From contig WBZZ01006850.1 of assembly GCA_019918135.1 (NCBI GenBank), positions 112,501 to 176,500 on the forward strand: a stretch of DNA of 64,000 nt, in the 5' to 3' direction. Below are positions 10,701-20,305 of this stretch, piece after piece; the first letter of the stretch is position 1; each line of letters opens with the position of its first letter. The translations under genes were made by a program, and so were the position numbers. This DNA is from Paulinella micropora (taxonomy: Eukaryota > Cercozoa > Imbricatea > Euglyphida > Paulinellidae). Below the pieces are notes generated by a model. The model ran no database searches. It was given only the letters and a program-made list of their open reading frames with translations, and was not told where the DNA came from.

Positions 10701-11564
10701 ATTCAAACGGTCCGCACATACAAGCATTCGTTCATAATTCCGTTTATCCTACATTCCAATTATTGAACTGGGGGCAAGATAATATTTGTTCAAGTTTTGA
10801 TTGTTATTATGACGGTGCGAACTGGAAATCAAGCGACCCAGGCTCAAACTTTCAATTATACAAAAAAAGTCATAAACTCGCTTTTTACTACAAATGAGGA
10901 GTAGCACTGGGAGGAACTATAACATTTAGTGAGGCGATGAACATAAGCAATGCTGATGCGATAACGGCGACAGGACCAATAACGGCGAGTTCTGGGATAT
11001 CAGTTTTAGCAAGTGGTTGAGGGACTACAACAATAAGTCAAAGACCAAGTTATACAAATCAACCACTTATGCAAATGAAGGGAAACTGCAGTGCAAACTA
11101 TACTTGTATATGTAATGATGGTAGTTTAACTTGTTTTACTACTTCTTCAAACTCAAACGGAAACCCACACAGCGGATGGGTTTTTTTAGGGTCAGGGGCG
11201 AACACTTGGTCTAGTTCTTCAGACAGAAGATTGAAATCGGATATTAAAACATTGGAATGTGGCGAATGTTGTGAGAAATTAGTGAAATTAAACTGCTGTT
11301 CGTATTATTGGAAAACGGACAAAAAGAAAGAAAATGACTAATGTATGGTTTATTGCTGATAAAGTTAAAAAAATATTTCCTGAATTTGTAACTGAAAGTG
11401 GAGTAAAAGCAGACGATGGAGATAGCAACCTTGAAGGAGTAGCCTATTCAAGTTTTATTCCAATATTAGTCAGTGCTTTTCAACATGTGGTGGAAAAGAT
11501 AGTTAATTTAGAAAAAGAAAATAAACTTTTACTTAATTTTTACAAGACTAAGCAAACCAATTAG
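7739..11564 (+). pseudogene. Long fibre protein with discoidin-like domain and S74 chaperone tail (Polinton-like relic)
   Basis: Likely a trimeric receptor-binding fibre. It starts MSQFKSLLGLNELAVDSLDI after AAAATATATA. The shaft has repeated blocks of the type WITEHDANTAKVS / THSDVxITGTPxDNQLL / STGQWRN (about 8325, 8728 and 9565) and SSAVKTTGDQxIGGTKT. A second module (GLELYG...SFDCYxDGxNWKSSDPGSxFQ) occurs twice (about 9096-9427 and 10640-10897). Between them, about 9790-10300 resembles an F5/8 type C (discoidin) sugar-binding fold: SASSEYSASYLAFNADQNVD, IKIDLGAIYKIKKYYVRSP, WYVGVSTDN. The C-terminus has SDRRLKSDIKTLE and EGVAYSSFIPILVSAFQHVV, hallmarks of the S74 self-cleaving chaperone domain of phage fibres. 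The relic is broken. Confidence 0.85.
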
Positions 11565-11591
11565 CAGAAATCCGAGCGGAAGTATTTACCA

Positions 11592-11930
11592 ATGCGCCCT
11601 AGATTACATCCACCACCACCAATCATAGAGACGGAAGACCTGACACCAAAGTCGAAGAACCGTGTTTTGGATATTTCGCTGAAGAATGAGGAAAAAAAAA
11701 TGGACCACGAATACGATGACAGTCGGGATTGCTGTTTGACTAAGCGAAAAACCGACAGCAGACTTATTAAGTATTTGTTTCAAATGGGTATCCCTATCGC
11801 CATTATAACCCTTTGTATCGTGAGGCTATCTGAAAAGAACTTACCGTGCCAGGTTGCTAACACTTATGTCGGAATTTTGATCTTACTCATCGGCATTTGC
11901 CTTCCATCGCCTTCTTCAAGTAAGAAATGA
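11592..11930 (+). CDS. Small membrane protein with two predicted TM segments (Polinton-like relic)
   Basis: 112 codons. A proline-rich head (RPRLHPPPPIIETEDL) and a charged segment are followed by two hydrophobic helices, around QMGIPIAIITLCIVRLS and TYVGILILLIGICLPSPS. Two-helix proteins ending in a PSP-like tail occur in Polinton-like viruses, and this suits a virion inner-membrane or entry protein, though no function is proven. It follows the fibre gene directly on the same strand. Confidence 0.5.
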   Translation: MRPRLHPPPPIIETEDLTPKSKNRVLDISLKNEEKKMDHEYDDSRDCCLTKRKTDSRLIKYLFQMGIPIAIITLCIVRLSEKNLPCQVANTYVGILILLIGICLPSPSSSKK

Positions 11931-12157
11931 GCATTCATACAAGTGGGTTTTATACCACGAAGCATCATTCGAACATATTAAATGTATAGCTTCATCAAAA
12001 CTAACACACCAATCACTCATCGGCTTATACACACATTTAAATTTGGTTTCAATACCTTTTTGAATACACCACGCACAGCTTTCATTGTTTTAAAACACTG
12101 TATCTGCTATAGAAATCACAGGCGGTCCGAGCAGAAATATTAATTAATAAAAAGTTT

Positions 12158-12562
12158 ATGAATGTAAATATAGAGGGCATCACAATTAACAGTATGGAAG
12201 AATATAAATACCAAAAGATTATTTTTCTGAGTAATGATTTTGCGGGTCGTAGCAAGACATTTGACAAAAACATTCAAATGAGCTTTACACCGACTAGAAT
12301 GAATGTTAAGTTTATCCACTATATGAATAATATTATTACGACAGAGACGAAAACAAAAATCCTTCATATGGACCGCATTCGGATTATCGGCACATTCGCC
12401 GACAGCAACACCGCAAACATTTCCAATCTCAGCTACAAATTAGGTGTAGTAGGTTGGTCAGACGGAGTTTATACATTTAGAGTGCTTAAAACAGACAACG
12501 GCAATATTGAGACTGAAGCACTGGGCGGAAGAATTGTTATTTGTTTGGAATTTCTAGGGTAG
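12158..12562 (+). CDS. Unrecognised 134-codon protein (Polinton-like relic)
   Basis: Starts MNVNIEGITINSMEEYKYQK after an AT-rich ATTAATTAATAAAAAG leader. The composition suggests a mainly beta fold: FTPTRMNVKFIHYMNN, LHMDRIRIIGTFADSN, LGGRIVICLEFLG. The intact frame and its place between the membrane protein and the packaging ATPase suggest a virion protein, but no family is recognised. Confidence 0.5.
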   Translation: MNVNIEGITINSMEEYKYQKIIFLSNDFAGRSKTFDKNIQMSFTPTRMNVKFIHYMNNIITTETKTKILHMDRIRIIGTFADSNTANISNLSYKLGVVGWSDGVYTFRVLKTDNGNIETEALGGRIVICLEFLG

Positions 12563-12610
12563 ACGCTCAACGAAAACCCCCGCAGGTAAAAAAAATATAT
12601 TTTAGAATTT

Positions 12611-13434
12611 ATGTACCAAAACCGGAGGATGGAAAAAATTAATGATATACGAGTTAGACTAGTTAAGCAAAACGGAGATGGCGACAAGTTGGCTAAAGGA
12701 TATAAGTTATTTGATGAAGCCTTTGCCAATATTTTTCTTCTCGCTCGCAAGAAGAGTGGCAAGACTACCGCACTGTTCGAAATCCTGAAACGAACGACTG
12801 ACAAAAAGACCCGTATTGTTATTGTAGCCAGCACAATACATAAGGACCATATCTACAAAAAAATGGTGAAGCACTTCAACCCAATGGCGATATACACATA
12901 TTTGAAAACGGATGGGTACAGTGTGATTGATTACGAGTTAGACAAGCTCAACAAGCCAGACGAAGAGCAAGAAGAAGGCGAGATTGTGCGGGACCGTCAA
13001 GAAGAACCGAAGCCGAAGTTTCTTTATTTTGGAAAAGAGGTGGAAAAGAAGCAAGGACAAGCACCCGCAGACCGAGCAAATATATTACACCAGAAGTCGT
13101 TTTCGTGTTAGTTGATTTAGGGTCAGGTTTAAGGGATAAGTCCGTGAGTGACCTTCTTAAGAAAAATAAGCATTACAAGTCAAAGGTGATGATGAGTTCA
13201 CAATACCTAAACGACGTACAGCCTGAGGCGATTAAACAATTAGACTACCTTCTTATATTTCCAGGTCAGAGTGTTGAAAAAATAGAACTAGTGTATAAAC
13301 ATTTGGACCTCGGCTACGACCTTGAATACTTCATTGAAAAATATCACGAGGCGTCCAAGGAACGGTTTAACTTTTTGTATGTGGATGCTGTGTCGGACGA
13401 ATTGAGGCAAAATTTTAACAAAAGGTTTTTATGA
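12611..13434 (+). pseudogene. FtsK/HerA-type genome-packaging ATPase (Polinton-like relic)
   Basis: In this family the ATPase pumps DNA into the capsid. Walker A is ARKKSGKTTALFEIL (about 12738-12780), preceded by a hydrophobic strand (NIFLL). A hydrophobic Walker B-like strand VLVDLGSGLRD comes next, then MMSSQYLNDVQPEAIKQLDY, matching the sensor and arginine-finger region of A32-like ATPases, and LIFPG. It stands upstream of protease and capsid genes, as in Polinton-like viruses. The start Met follows AAAATATATTTTAG. The copy is broken. Confidence 0.8.
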
Positions 13435-13469
13435 TTTTCAAATAATTATTTTTTCAGAACTATATTATA

Positions 13470-13746
13470 ATGGTCGTGAAAACAACAAGAGTTGAAGTCA
13501 TTCCAACAGTCAGAAAAATATCAAAAAACTCAAGCACAATGGCGGGAGGTAAAAAGAAAACTGGGCGGAAGAAGGGTAAGACAAGCAGGCGCTAAAATTG
13601 ACTGGGCAAAAGTGGGAAAAGCAGCCGAAAATGTTGAGAGATGGTTGAGAAAAAACAAAGCGATATCAAGAGGAGCTACATTTTTAAGCGATGTCGGAGT
13701 GCCTTGTGCCGACCGTGTAGCGAAGGCGGCGGCCAAACAAGGATAA
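13470..13746 (+). pseudogene. Small, very basic protein region (Polinton-like relic)
   Basis: A Lys/Arg-rich start (MVVKTTRVEVIPTV at 13470, right after ACTATATTATA) leads to GGKKKTGRKKGK-type sequence. A second basic segment reads WAKVGKAAENVERWLRKNKA and ends in GVPCADRVAKAAAKQG. Small basic proteins with a Gly/Val-rich hydrophobic patch are typical core or membrane-active virion proteins in adenovirus- and Polinton-type viruses. That parallel is only by composition and position. Confidence 0.4.
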
Positions 13747-13824
13747 GGCAAGCAACGAGGTCATGGATCACTTAAATTTTAAATAAAGCTAAACTTTCTA
13801 TCATTTTTTTACTAACAATATAGA

Positions 13825-14460
13825 ATGGTTGTAAAAAAACCGCGAAAGAAACCTAACAACGACCGCCGAGGATATACAGAACGAAAGATGGTCGTCCATA
13901 TATCAAAGTAAAAGGTAAGAGCACATCTAAACTTTGGAAAGAAGACAAATGACTTATCAACACTTCAAATTGTTAAGCTGTTTATAAAATATTTAGGCAG
14001 ACCGAAAACAAAGAGGACGAAGACAAAGAAGGAAGACTTACGAAAAGTTCAAAGCTTATCAGAGATTGAACAGAACACGAGAACCACAATTCAAGACCAC
14101 TTAGATAAACTCAAGCAGTAGAAATATGAAAAGATAGCAGCCATGGACAAGAAGGAGAAAGCGGACATTGAAGAAAAGACCAGGAAAGGAAGAGGCAACA
14201 CCGCAAAGAATTAGCCGACTTAAAAGAAAGACAGGATGAAAAGGACCGAGAACTCAGGAAAGAGAAACGACTTATTGAGGAATTACGGAGAACTAAACAA
14301 AAACTTTTAACCGCACCACCTATTGAAGAAAAAACACCAAAAGAACACACTCCAAAATCATCTCCAAGCGGAATAACGGATATAACTGATGAAGTAAATA
14401 AGCAAGCAAAAGATTTGAAAGATGAAAAGAGAAAAATAATTATTAATGATATTTTTCAGA
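13825..14460 (+). pseudogene. Basic head plus coiled-coil-like charged region, unrecognised
   Basis: ATG at 13825 follows ACAATATAGA and begins MVVKKPRKKPNNDRRGYTER, a start similar to that of the preceding small basic gene (MVVK...), so the two may be related or share a leader. A YLGRPKTKRTKTKKEDLRK-like segment and a Lys/Glu-rich helical stretch follow. Several frames are open and no domain is recognised. Decayed. Confidence 0.35.
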
Positions 14461-14464
14461 GAGT

Positions 14465-14824
14465 ATGAGATTATTAAAACGAAATAATGCTGGAAAACCC
14501 AGAAATCACTCCATAGTATCCAAACTCACAAAAGCAGGCATTAATATTAAAATCGTAAAACCACCAGGCAAAAAGAAAAATTATTCCGCGACATTGAAAG
14601 AATGGTTATACACTCAAAAATTTACAGAAAACATAACTTCGCCTGATGAAGTTCAAGGTTGGGACAAACTAGATAAACTTGTAAAAGAAGTTAAATCCGC
14701 AAAAAAAACTAAGACCTCAGAAAAGAAAACACCATTGACACCCCCAGCACCACAGAAACAGACCCCTAATTCACCAGAGGCCAAACTGCTAATATTTGAG
14801 TTGACACAGGGACAACACCCATAA
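14465..14824 (+). CDS. Unrecognised basic protein (Polinton-like relic)
   Basis: 119 codons, starting MRLLKRNNAGKPRNHSIVSK. A basic first third is followed by YSATLKEWLYTQKFTENIT, then a Lys/Ser/Pro-rich tail. No family is recognised. It comes just before the protease, so it may be a protease substrate or core protein, but this is inference from place only. Confidence 0.4.
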   Translation: MRLLKRNNAGKPRNHSIVSKLTKAGINIKIVKPPGKKKNYSATLKEWLYTQKFTENITSPDEVQGWDKLDKLVKEVKSAKKTKTSEKKTPLTPPAPQKQTPNSPEAKLLIFELTQGQHP

Positions 14825-14914
14825 ACCCACCCCAAGATGAAGTATCCTCACAAGAGACACAACGGCCAGAAGAGCAACCACCACCTTTAGAAAATAACAC
14901 AGGCTTAGGGGTTG

Positions 14915-14933
14915 TAGGGGACGAAGGCCCCTA
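14915..14933 (+). terminator. GC-rich hairpin TAGGGG/CCCCTA
   Basis: TAGGGG (14915-14920) and CCCCTA (14928-14933) pair perfectly around a 7-base loop in an otherwise AT-rich region, between the 14465-14824 gene and the protease. Confidence 0.45.
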
Positions 14934-14965
14934 TAGAGGCTTAATGACACGAAATAAATGAGATT

Positions 14966-15421
14966 ATGAAAAAACATAAGTGGTTTCTCGGCACAGTTCC
15001 AAGCGACCAACTCAACACTTTGAACCCAGGAAGCAGAAAGCGATACGGTTTCATAATGAACTTAGACCGCCATAATCAAGGTGGCTCGCACTGGATAGCA
15101 GTTTGGATTTCTTTGAATGGAGACAGGGCTGTTGAAGTTTATGATCCGTTAGCAGAATATCAACCGACTGATCTTTTCCAACACTAAATGAAACAACTAA
15201 TTGAAAAAAGTCATCCAAGCACTTATCTATTAATGAAAGTAAATATGGTTAAGCAACAAAGTGATACGAACGATACGTGCGGATGGCACTCAATGCGGTT
15301 TCTTTTAGAGCGGGCGAAAGGAACCCGATTTAAATTCGCCAGCGGATGGAGTGATTTGAAAGAGAAAGAAGCGGAGGAGTTGAAAGCACAGAATGGCAAC
15401 GGCTTTGATACCTTTATATAG
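14966..15421 (+). pseudogene. Adenain/Ulp1-type cysteine protease (Polinton-like relic)
   Basis: In the family this protease matures capsid proteins during assembly. GGSHWIAVWISLNGDRAVEV holds the catalytic His, with VYDPLAEY supplying the Asp region, and QQSDTNDTCGWHSMRFLLER holds the oxyanion Gln and nucleophile Cys regions. The spacing between His and Cys regions suits adenovirus-type proteases. It lies just upstream of the capsid genes. The copy is broken. Confidence 0.8.
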
Positions 15422-15423
15422 CA

Positions 15424-15435
15424 GGGGCAAGCCCC
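15424..15435 (+). terminator. GC-rich hairpin after the protease
   Basis: GGGGC (15424-15428) and GCCCC (15431-15435) pair around a 2-base loop three bases after the protease stop. It probably marks a transcript end. Confidence 0.5.
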
Positions 15436-15521
15436 CGCATCCCCAAGTGGTTTGAAGCAATTAAAAAACAAAAATTTATTTTTCCATGTATTATATAGTT
15501 TTTGAGGTTGTAGTCTACAAA

Positions 15522-16290
15522 TGGAGTATAGGAGAGGCAGGAGTTCTAACATTTACTATATTAATAGCAAAAATAGGATAAATGGCGCAGACAGTGATTT
15601 CACTCACTCCCTTGATATGAAAGGGTAGACAATCCAACACATTGTAAAATACTTCATATCTATGCGCCGAAATCATATTACTCTGTGGCAAGTCCTTACA
15701 ACACTTTTACTCTGAGTGAAGATGGATATGAGGCACTCATTACGATACCTGAGGGCAACTACACAATGAACAACTTAAAAAATAAACTGGCCGAGGTGCT
15801 AACCGCAGACAGCCCCAACAACTACAAATACACAGTCACGAGCAACAATACAAACACCGACCCAGAAGACGGCAAGTTATTATTTACCGTAGCTAACAGC
15901 CTAGGAATTCAACCGCGGTTTATATTTTACGGCGAAAATCGTATCCACGAAGTAATGGGTTTTGACCGTGGCTCAATATATTTCTTTGCTAATAATAACC
16001 TGAGGTCTCCAAATGTCATGATCTTGACTGGCGAAAAAACATTGTATTTGCAAAGCGACCTGATTGGGGAGGGTGATAATCACGTGCTCCAAGAAATATA
16101 CACTGCGAATGAAATCCCGTTCGGCTCTGTTATCTACGATGGAAGCGGGTCGGAGTATGGCAAAAGACTGTCTACTAATTCAAACAATGTTTATCGGTTT
16201 TACTTGACTGACGAAAACGGCCAACCAATAAACCTAAACGGGCTTGGCATTTTAATGACTTTGTTGATTTACAGGGAAACGAATTATTTT
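15522..16290 (+). pseudogene. Minor capsid (penton-type) protein region (Polinton-like relic)
   Basis: The start region encodes MEYRRGRSSNIYYINSKNR and DSDFTHSL, then a KSYYSVASPYNTFTL-like segment, SEDGYEALITIPEGNYTMNN and LKNKLAEVL. This series matches the N-terminal half of minor capsid proteins in Polinton-like and related viruses. A GFDRGSIYFFANN segment and LGILMTLLIYRETN near the end suit the jelly-roll close. In these viruses the protein forms the pentameric vertices. It lies immediately upstream of the major capsid region, and the open frame from 15685 runs across both. Broken. Confidence 0.65.
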
Positions 16291-16395
16291 AATTTATTTT
16301 ACATGATTTTTCAATTTGTTAAAAAAACAGGTAATTTAATTAATTATTTTTTATCTATAAGATATAGAACCTTTGAAAAAGCAAAAAAAGAAAAA

Positions 16396-17910
16396 ATGCC
16401 AGTCCAATACGGAGGAGAACTAGTCCATCAGACTAAGGAACTGCTCACAGGCAAGTATGAGTTGAATAAGCTTACCAGTCGTGAAGGCTCGGCGAATGTC
16501 GCACTTACTACTGCTGGGGATATGGAAAGCACCTTTGAAATTCCTACTCGCCCACTGAACCTTGCGAGGTCTATCTTGCGATTTACTTACACTCCTGATG
16601 CCTCAGGTGCTGACCATTACAATCGTATTTCTATGGATTGTCTGAGTATGATTAAAACTATTGAACTGCGAAGCCGAAGCGGGCAGTATTTGTGTAATCT
16701 TCAATACGTGGGCAATTACACTAAGATGATTTGGAAGCCTGAAATTAAATATGAAAAATTTATGGCACTTGAAAACCACGGGGCTTATGATGACGACAGG
16801 AAAACAGGTAATTCTGGTGCTATGCTTCAAAAGTGTAATGCTGGAAAGATTGTCGTTGGAACCGTAGCGGAAAGAAAAGCAATTACCGATGCGGGAAATA
16901 CTGCTGGAGTGATCGCCGCAGTTCAAGGATATTACAAATTGCCGCGTGTGAATGCTCGTCGCCATAATGACACCGCTCTCGCTGATAGCACTGCTGGAAC
17001 TTATAGCCTTGTTGATGTTGAATATGAGGAGGCTAAGTATTTCGAAGGCGGGACTGATAAATCCAATACTCCTGCTATCAGTGTTAAGTTTCCTTTGGGT
17101 ATGCTGTTTCGAACTATTTTTGAATTAGATAAGACTATCGGGTTTAATGAAATTTTGGATTTTAGAATTGTGTGGGAGAGCACTATGCGAACTTCATTCT
17201 ACGGCACTGACGAAAGTTCTATTTCCACTGGTGCGGCCGCTACCGCTGTTGGTGCTAGTGTTTCAAACTTGAATTTGTTTCTTGCGGTTGAAACTGACCC
17301 TAATGTTATTCTGGGTGTCCAACAAAAGATTGCTGGTGAAGGCTTTCCTTTTAAGATTGAATACCCAATTGCTTGGAAGCAGAACCTCCAAACATCACAA
17401 CAGAACTTTGCCGTGAAAATGAACCGCTCCCAGGATGAAAGAATTCGCCGTATCTATACATACGCCTTTCACAACACTGAGAGTGCTAATACGTCTTTTG
17501 ATAATAGCAACTTACCTGCTGGTTATGCCAGCAGGACCTCCAGTCGTAAAGGCTCAGGTGTCTAAAATTCAGACATATTACACAACTCTTGACGGAAGCC
17601 GTATTCAACAGTTTGACATTAACACCTCAAATAATCAAGACTATATGCTTCTCAAGGATAAGTTGAAGGGTAGTGCTATTTTGAATTCTAATGTCTATCA
17701 TTGCAACTCGTTTCACGTTGATACTTGGATAACAACCGCCCGCTGTGTGATAAGGATACCGACGGCTATGAGGTAAGCGGTTTGAGCCTCGACACCGAGA
17801 GGCGATATGAATTCGTTTCAACCACTGCGGGAAACAATCTCAATCACTACACATTCGCCATTCTTCAACGAATTTTACTTGTTAAGGGAATTGAAATCCT
17901 GATGGGTTAA
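16396..17910 (+). pseudogene. Major capsid protein, double jelly-roll type (Polinton-like relic)
   Basis: Starts MPVQYGGELVHQTKELLTGK after TTATCTATAAGATATAG, a TCTATA/TATA-like promoter. Features of the family are STFEIPTRPLNLARSILRF near the N-terminus, MDCLSMIKTIELRSRSGQYL, VKFPLGMLFRTIFELDKTIG and NEILDFRIVWE, then FPFKIEYPIAWKQNL and a hydrophobic end (YTFAILQRILLVKGIEIL). The length is typical for Polinton-like viruses (about 500 residues). In life it would make the icosahedral shell. Broken. Confidence 0.8.
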
Positions 17911-17977
17911 ACCCCCCGCGAGGTAATTATCAATTTTTGATAGATTTATTTTTCATTAAATACACAAGGAGGTGAGC

Positions 17978-19207
17978 AATGAGCCACCAGCGAAATTTAG
18001 TCGCCGAAAATCCGAAAGGAGGCTTCGTAAATGTCAAAGTCGGATATGACGGCCACATTGAAACAAATAATATGAAACTGCCTTTGGCGAAATAATGACT
18101 AGCTCCTTAACTCCAGTATTACAGGAAATATTCCCCTACACAGTTAATACACGAATATGGACTAAAACAGAAACGAAGGCGACCGTTTCATTTAACAGTA
18201 ATATGGCTGAATTGAAAACAGAAGGAAAGACTAATGCTACTGCGGTACTGACGAGTAAAAAAAGAATAAAATACAGAAGGGGTATGGGGTTCTGTGTCGC
18301 TTCACTGCCTTATGGGAAACAGATGAAACAAAAACCTATCGTTCATATATTGGAATAGGTGAAAGTGATGGCAACAAATGTTTCTATTTTTGGAATGAAC
18401 ATTCTTCATTCTATAGAAGGAGATGACGATTATATACCACAGCATAGTGGGATGACCCGTGTGATGGAACAGGAAATATGCCCGCTCTAGACTGGACGAA
18501 GGGAAATGTATTTCAAATTCAATTCCAATACTTGGGCTTTGGTGCTATTAAGTTTTCAATTGAGAACCCGACGACTGGCGAATTTCAATTAATACACACT
18601 ATTAAATATGCGAATGCTCATACGGGAGTTAGTCTGCGAAATACAACTTTACCCTTCTCCGCTGGTATATTTAATGCTAATGCTGGCGATGGTGTCCAAA
18701 TATTAAAAACTCCTAGTGTTGGTTTGTTTGTTGAAGGCACCAACACTATTAATTCAAGCATATCAAACGAAGCGGAAGGAGAAAAAAAGGCGAGCACTAC
18801 TGAAAACCCAATTCTCACCATAAAAAATAAAACAACTTTTAATGGTGTTGCGACCAATTATTCAATTATTTACCCGTCTCTCGTGAGCATATCAAACGAA
18901 GACAACACAGTTAACATAGTGCGAATTGTAAAAACAACTGGAACACTTACGGGCGAGAACTTCGCGGATATTGATGCAAAAACTTCAATCGAAGGACAAC
19001 AGTGCGACTGCCATTGGTGGTGCTGTTGTAACGGATGTCATTCTTAAACTTTATGTTAATGCTACTTCTAGCCCAGCTTATCGACCTGCGAACTTACGAC
19101 ATACAACTCGCTCCTGGTGAAAATCTAACATTTTTACAAAAGTCTGTATCAAGTAACGCAAATGGAGGAAATGTGAGTGTTATAGTTAATTTTGTAGAGG
19201 ACCACTG
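17978..19207 (+). pseudogene. Virion-associated beta-rich protein, unrecognised family
   Basis: Starts MSHQRNLVAENPKGGFVNVK behind a purine-rich AGGAGGTGAGCA stretch. The best-kept part reads LDWTKGNVFQIQFQYLGFGA, IKFSIENPTTGEFQLIHTIK and YANAHTGVSLRNTTLPFSAG. I recall similar segments in uncharacterised proteins of phages and large DNA viruses, probably a carbohydrate- or receptor-binding beta-sandwich, but I cannot name the family. It follows the capsid genes, so a spike or surface role is plausible. A shared 3'-end hairpin motif follows. Broken. Confidence 0.45.
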
Positions 19208-19233
19208 AACCTTTTGGAAAAGCTTCACCAAAA
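19205..19233 (+). terminator. 3'-end motif GAACCTTTTGGAAAAGCTTCACC
   Basis: Plus-strand copy of the motif found on the minus strand at 7128-7156. CCTTTT and AAAAGC can form a short stem. It overlaps the end of the preceding gene and is followed by an A-run. Confidence 0.5.
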
Positions 19234-19343
19234 AAAAAAAATACAAATAATTTACAAATACGTTTTTAATTCATCTTTATTATTATACCACGGCTGACGC
19301 ACCAACCATTCAATATATGGCTTATCAATCCTAGCGATGTCTT

Positions 19344-19526
19344 CTATTTTTTTCCTTTGTATTTACCAAAATGAAAAGTGCCTTTTGGTTGAGAAGCTTT
19401 TCTTTCTTCTATGGTTTTAATTTCTTCGTTAATTACCTTTTGAATATCGGCGAGAGAAAATGATTTCTTTTTGTTTTCAATTGAGAGTTGTTCAAACTTC
19501 TCGCACAGTCTCGTGAGGGTGGACAT
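19344..19526 (-). CDS. Small helical protein, unrecognised
   Basis: 60 codons, MSTLTRLCEKFEQLSIENKK then SFSLADIQKVINEEIKTIEE and a GTFHFGKYKGKK end. Upstream of its start on the minus strand lies ACTATATACCCC, a TATA-like box. Probably a small accessory gene of the relic. It has no family assignment. Confidence 0.35.
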   Translation of the reverse strand: MSTLTRLCEKFEQLSIENKKKSFSLADIQKVINEEIKTIEERKASQPKGTFHFGKYKGKK

Positions 19527-19584
19527 AGTAGGGGGTATATAGTAGGGAGTATAAAAAATAAAAAAATTAAATAATTAATATAGG

Positions 19585-20270
19585 ATGAGCGAATGGATAA
19601 AGTTCGTTAAGGCTTACTCCGTCAAACACAACATAAGCTACAGTGAAGCATTAAAAAAAAGTTGGTAAGGACTATAGAAAGCAGAAGGGAGGCAGTGCTG
19701 AGTTGTCGGAGGATGTCTATTTGTCTTCGTCTGAACGAAAAGGGGCTGACGGATGGAAGCCAGTCGCGAGCAAAGAAAAATCACAGTTTATGAAAAAGAT
19801 GGCAAAGCAATTGTGGCATTTAGGGGTTCGGCGGATAAGAGGGACCTGCTAACCGATGTCGCATTAGTAAAGGGAGTATTGAAAAGAACTCCGAGATATA
19901 AAGAAGAGCAGAAGCTGGTTAATGAAGTGATAAAGAAATATGGTAAGGATAATGTAGAGCTGACTGGTCATTCGTTAGGTGGCACAATAGCAAAAGACTT
20001 AAGCAGGCAGACTGGAGTGAAGGCAACCACATACAACAAAGGCAGTAGCACGAGAGACCTCATTGAAGGAGTAATTGACCGAGTAGCTGTTAAGGTAAAT
20101 CCGAAAGGTAAAAGAGCGAAGACTGCGAAGCTAACGACAAACTACCGAACCGCATTTGACCCCGTATCATTGTTAGGGGCTACGGCTGTAAATCTAAGTT
20201 AGTCAAACCAAAAAAAGGAATTCATACAATTAGAAGCTTCACAGGTAAAGGCAAAAAGGCAAAAAAATAA
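19585..20270 (+). pseudogene. Class 3 lipase-like protein (Polinton-like relic)
   Basis: Starts MSEWIKFVKAYSVKHNISYS directly after AATATAGG. This head (xEWIxFVKxYxxxxxISYxEAL) recalls a short motif found at the start of several virus proteins. The lipase core has VAFRGSADKRDLLTDVALVK and the nucleophile elbow TGHSLGGTIAKDLSRQTG (about 19966-19990), followed by TTYNKGSSTRDLI and a FDPVSLLGA segment with the usual Asp. Class 3 lipases cleave acylglycerols or phospholipids; in virus-like elements they may help entry or exit through membranes. Broken. Confidence 0.7.
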
Positions 20271-20305
20271 ATTTTTCTTTTATCAAATTTTTATTGCTTT
20301 TTCAT

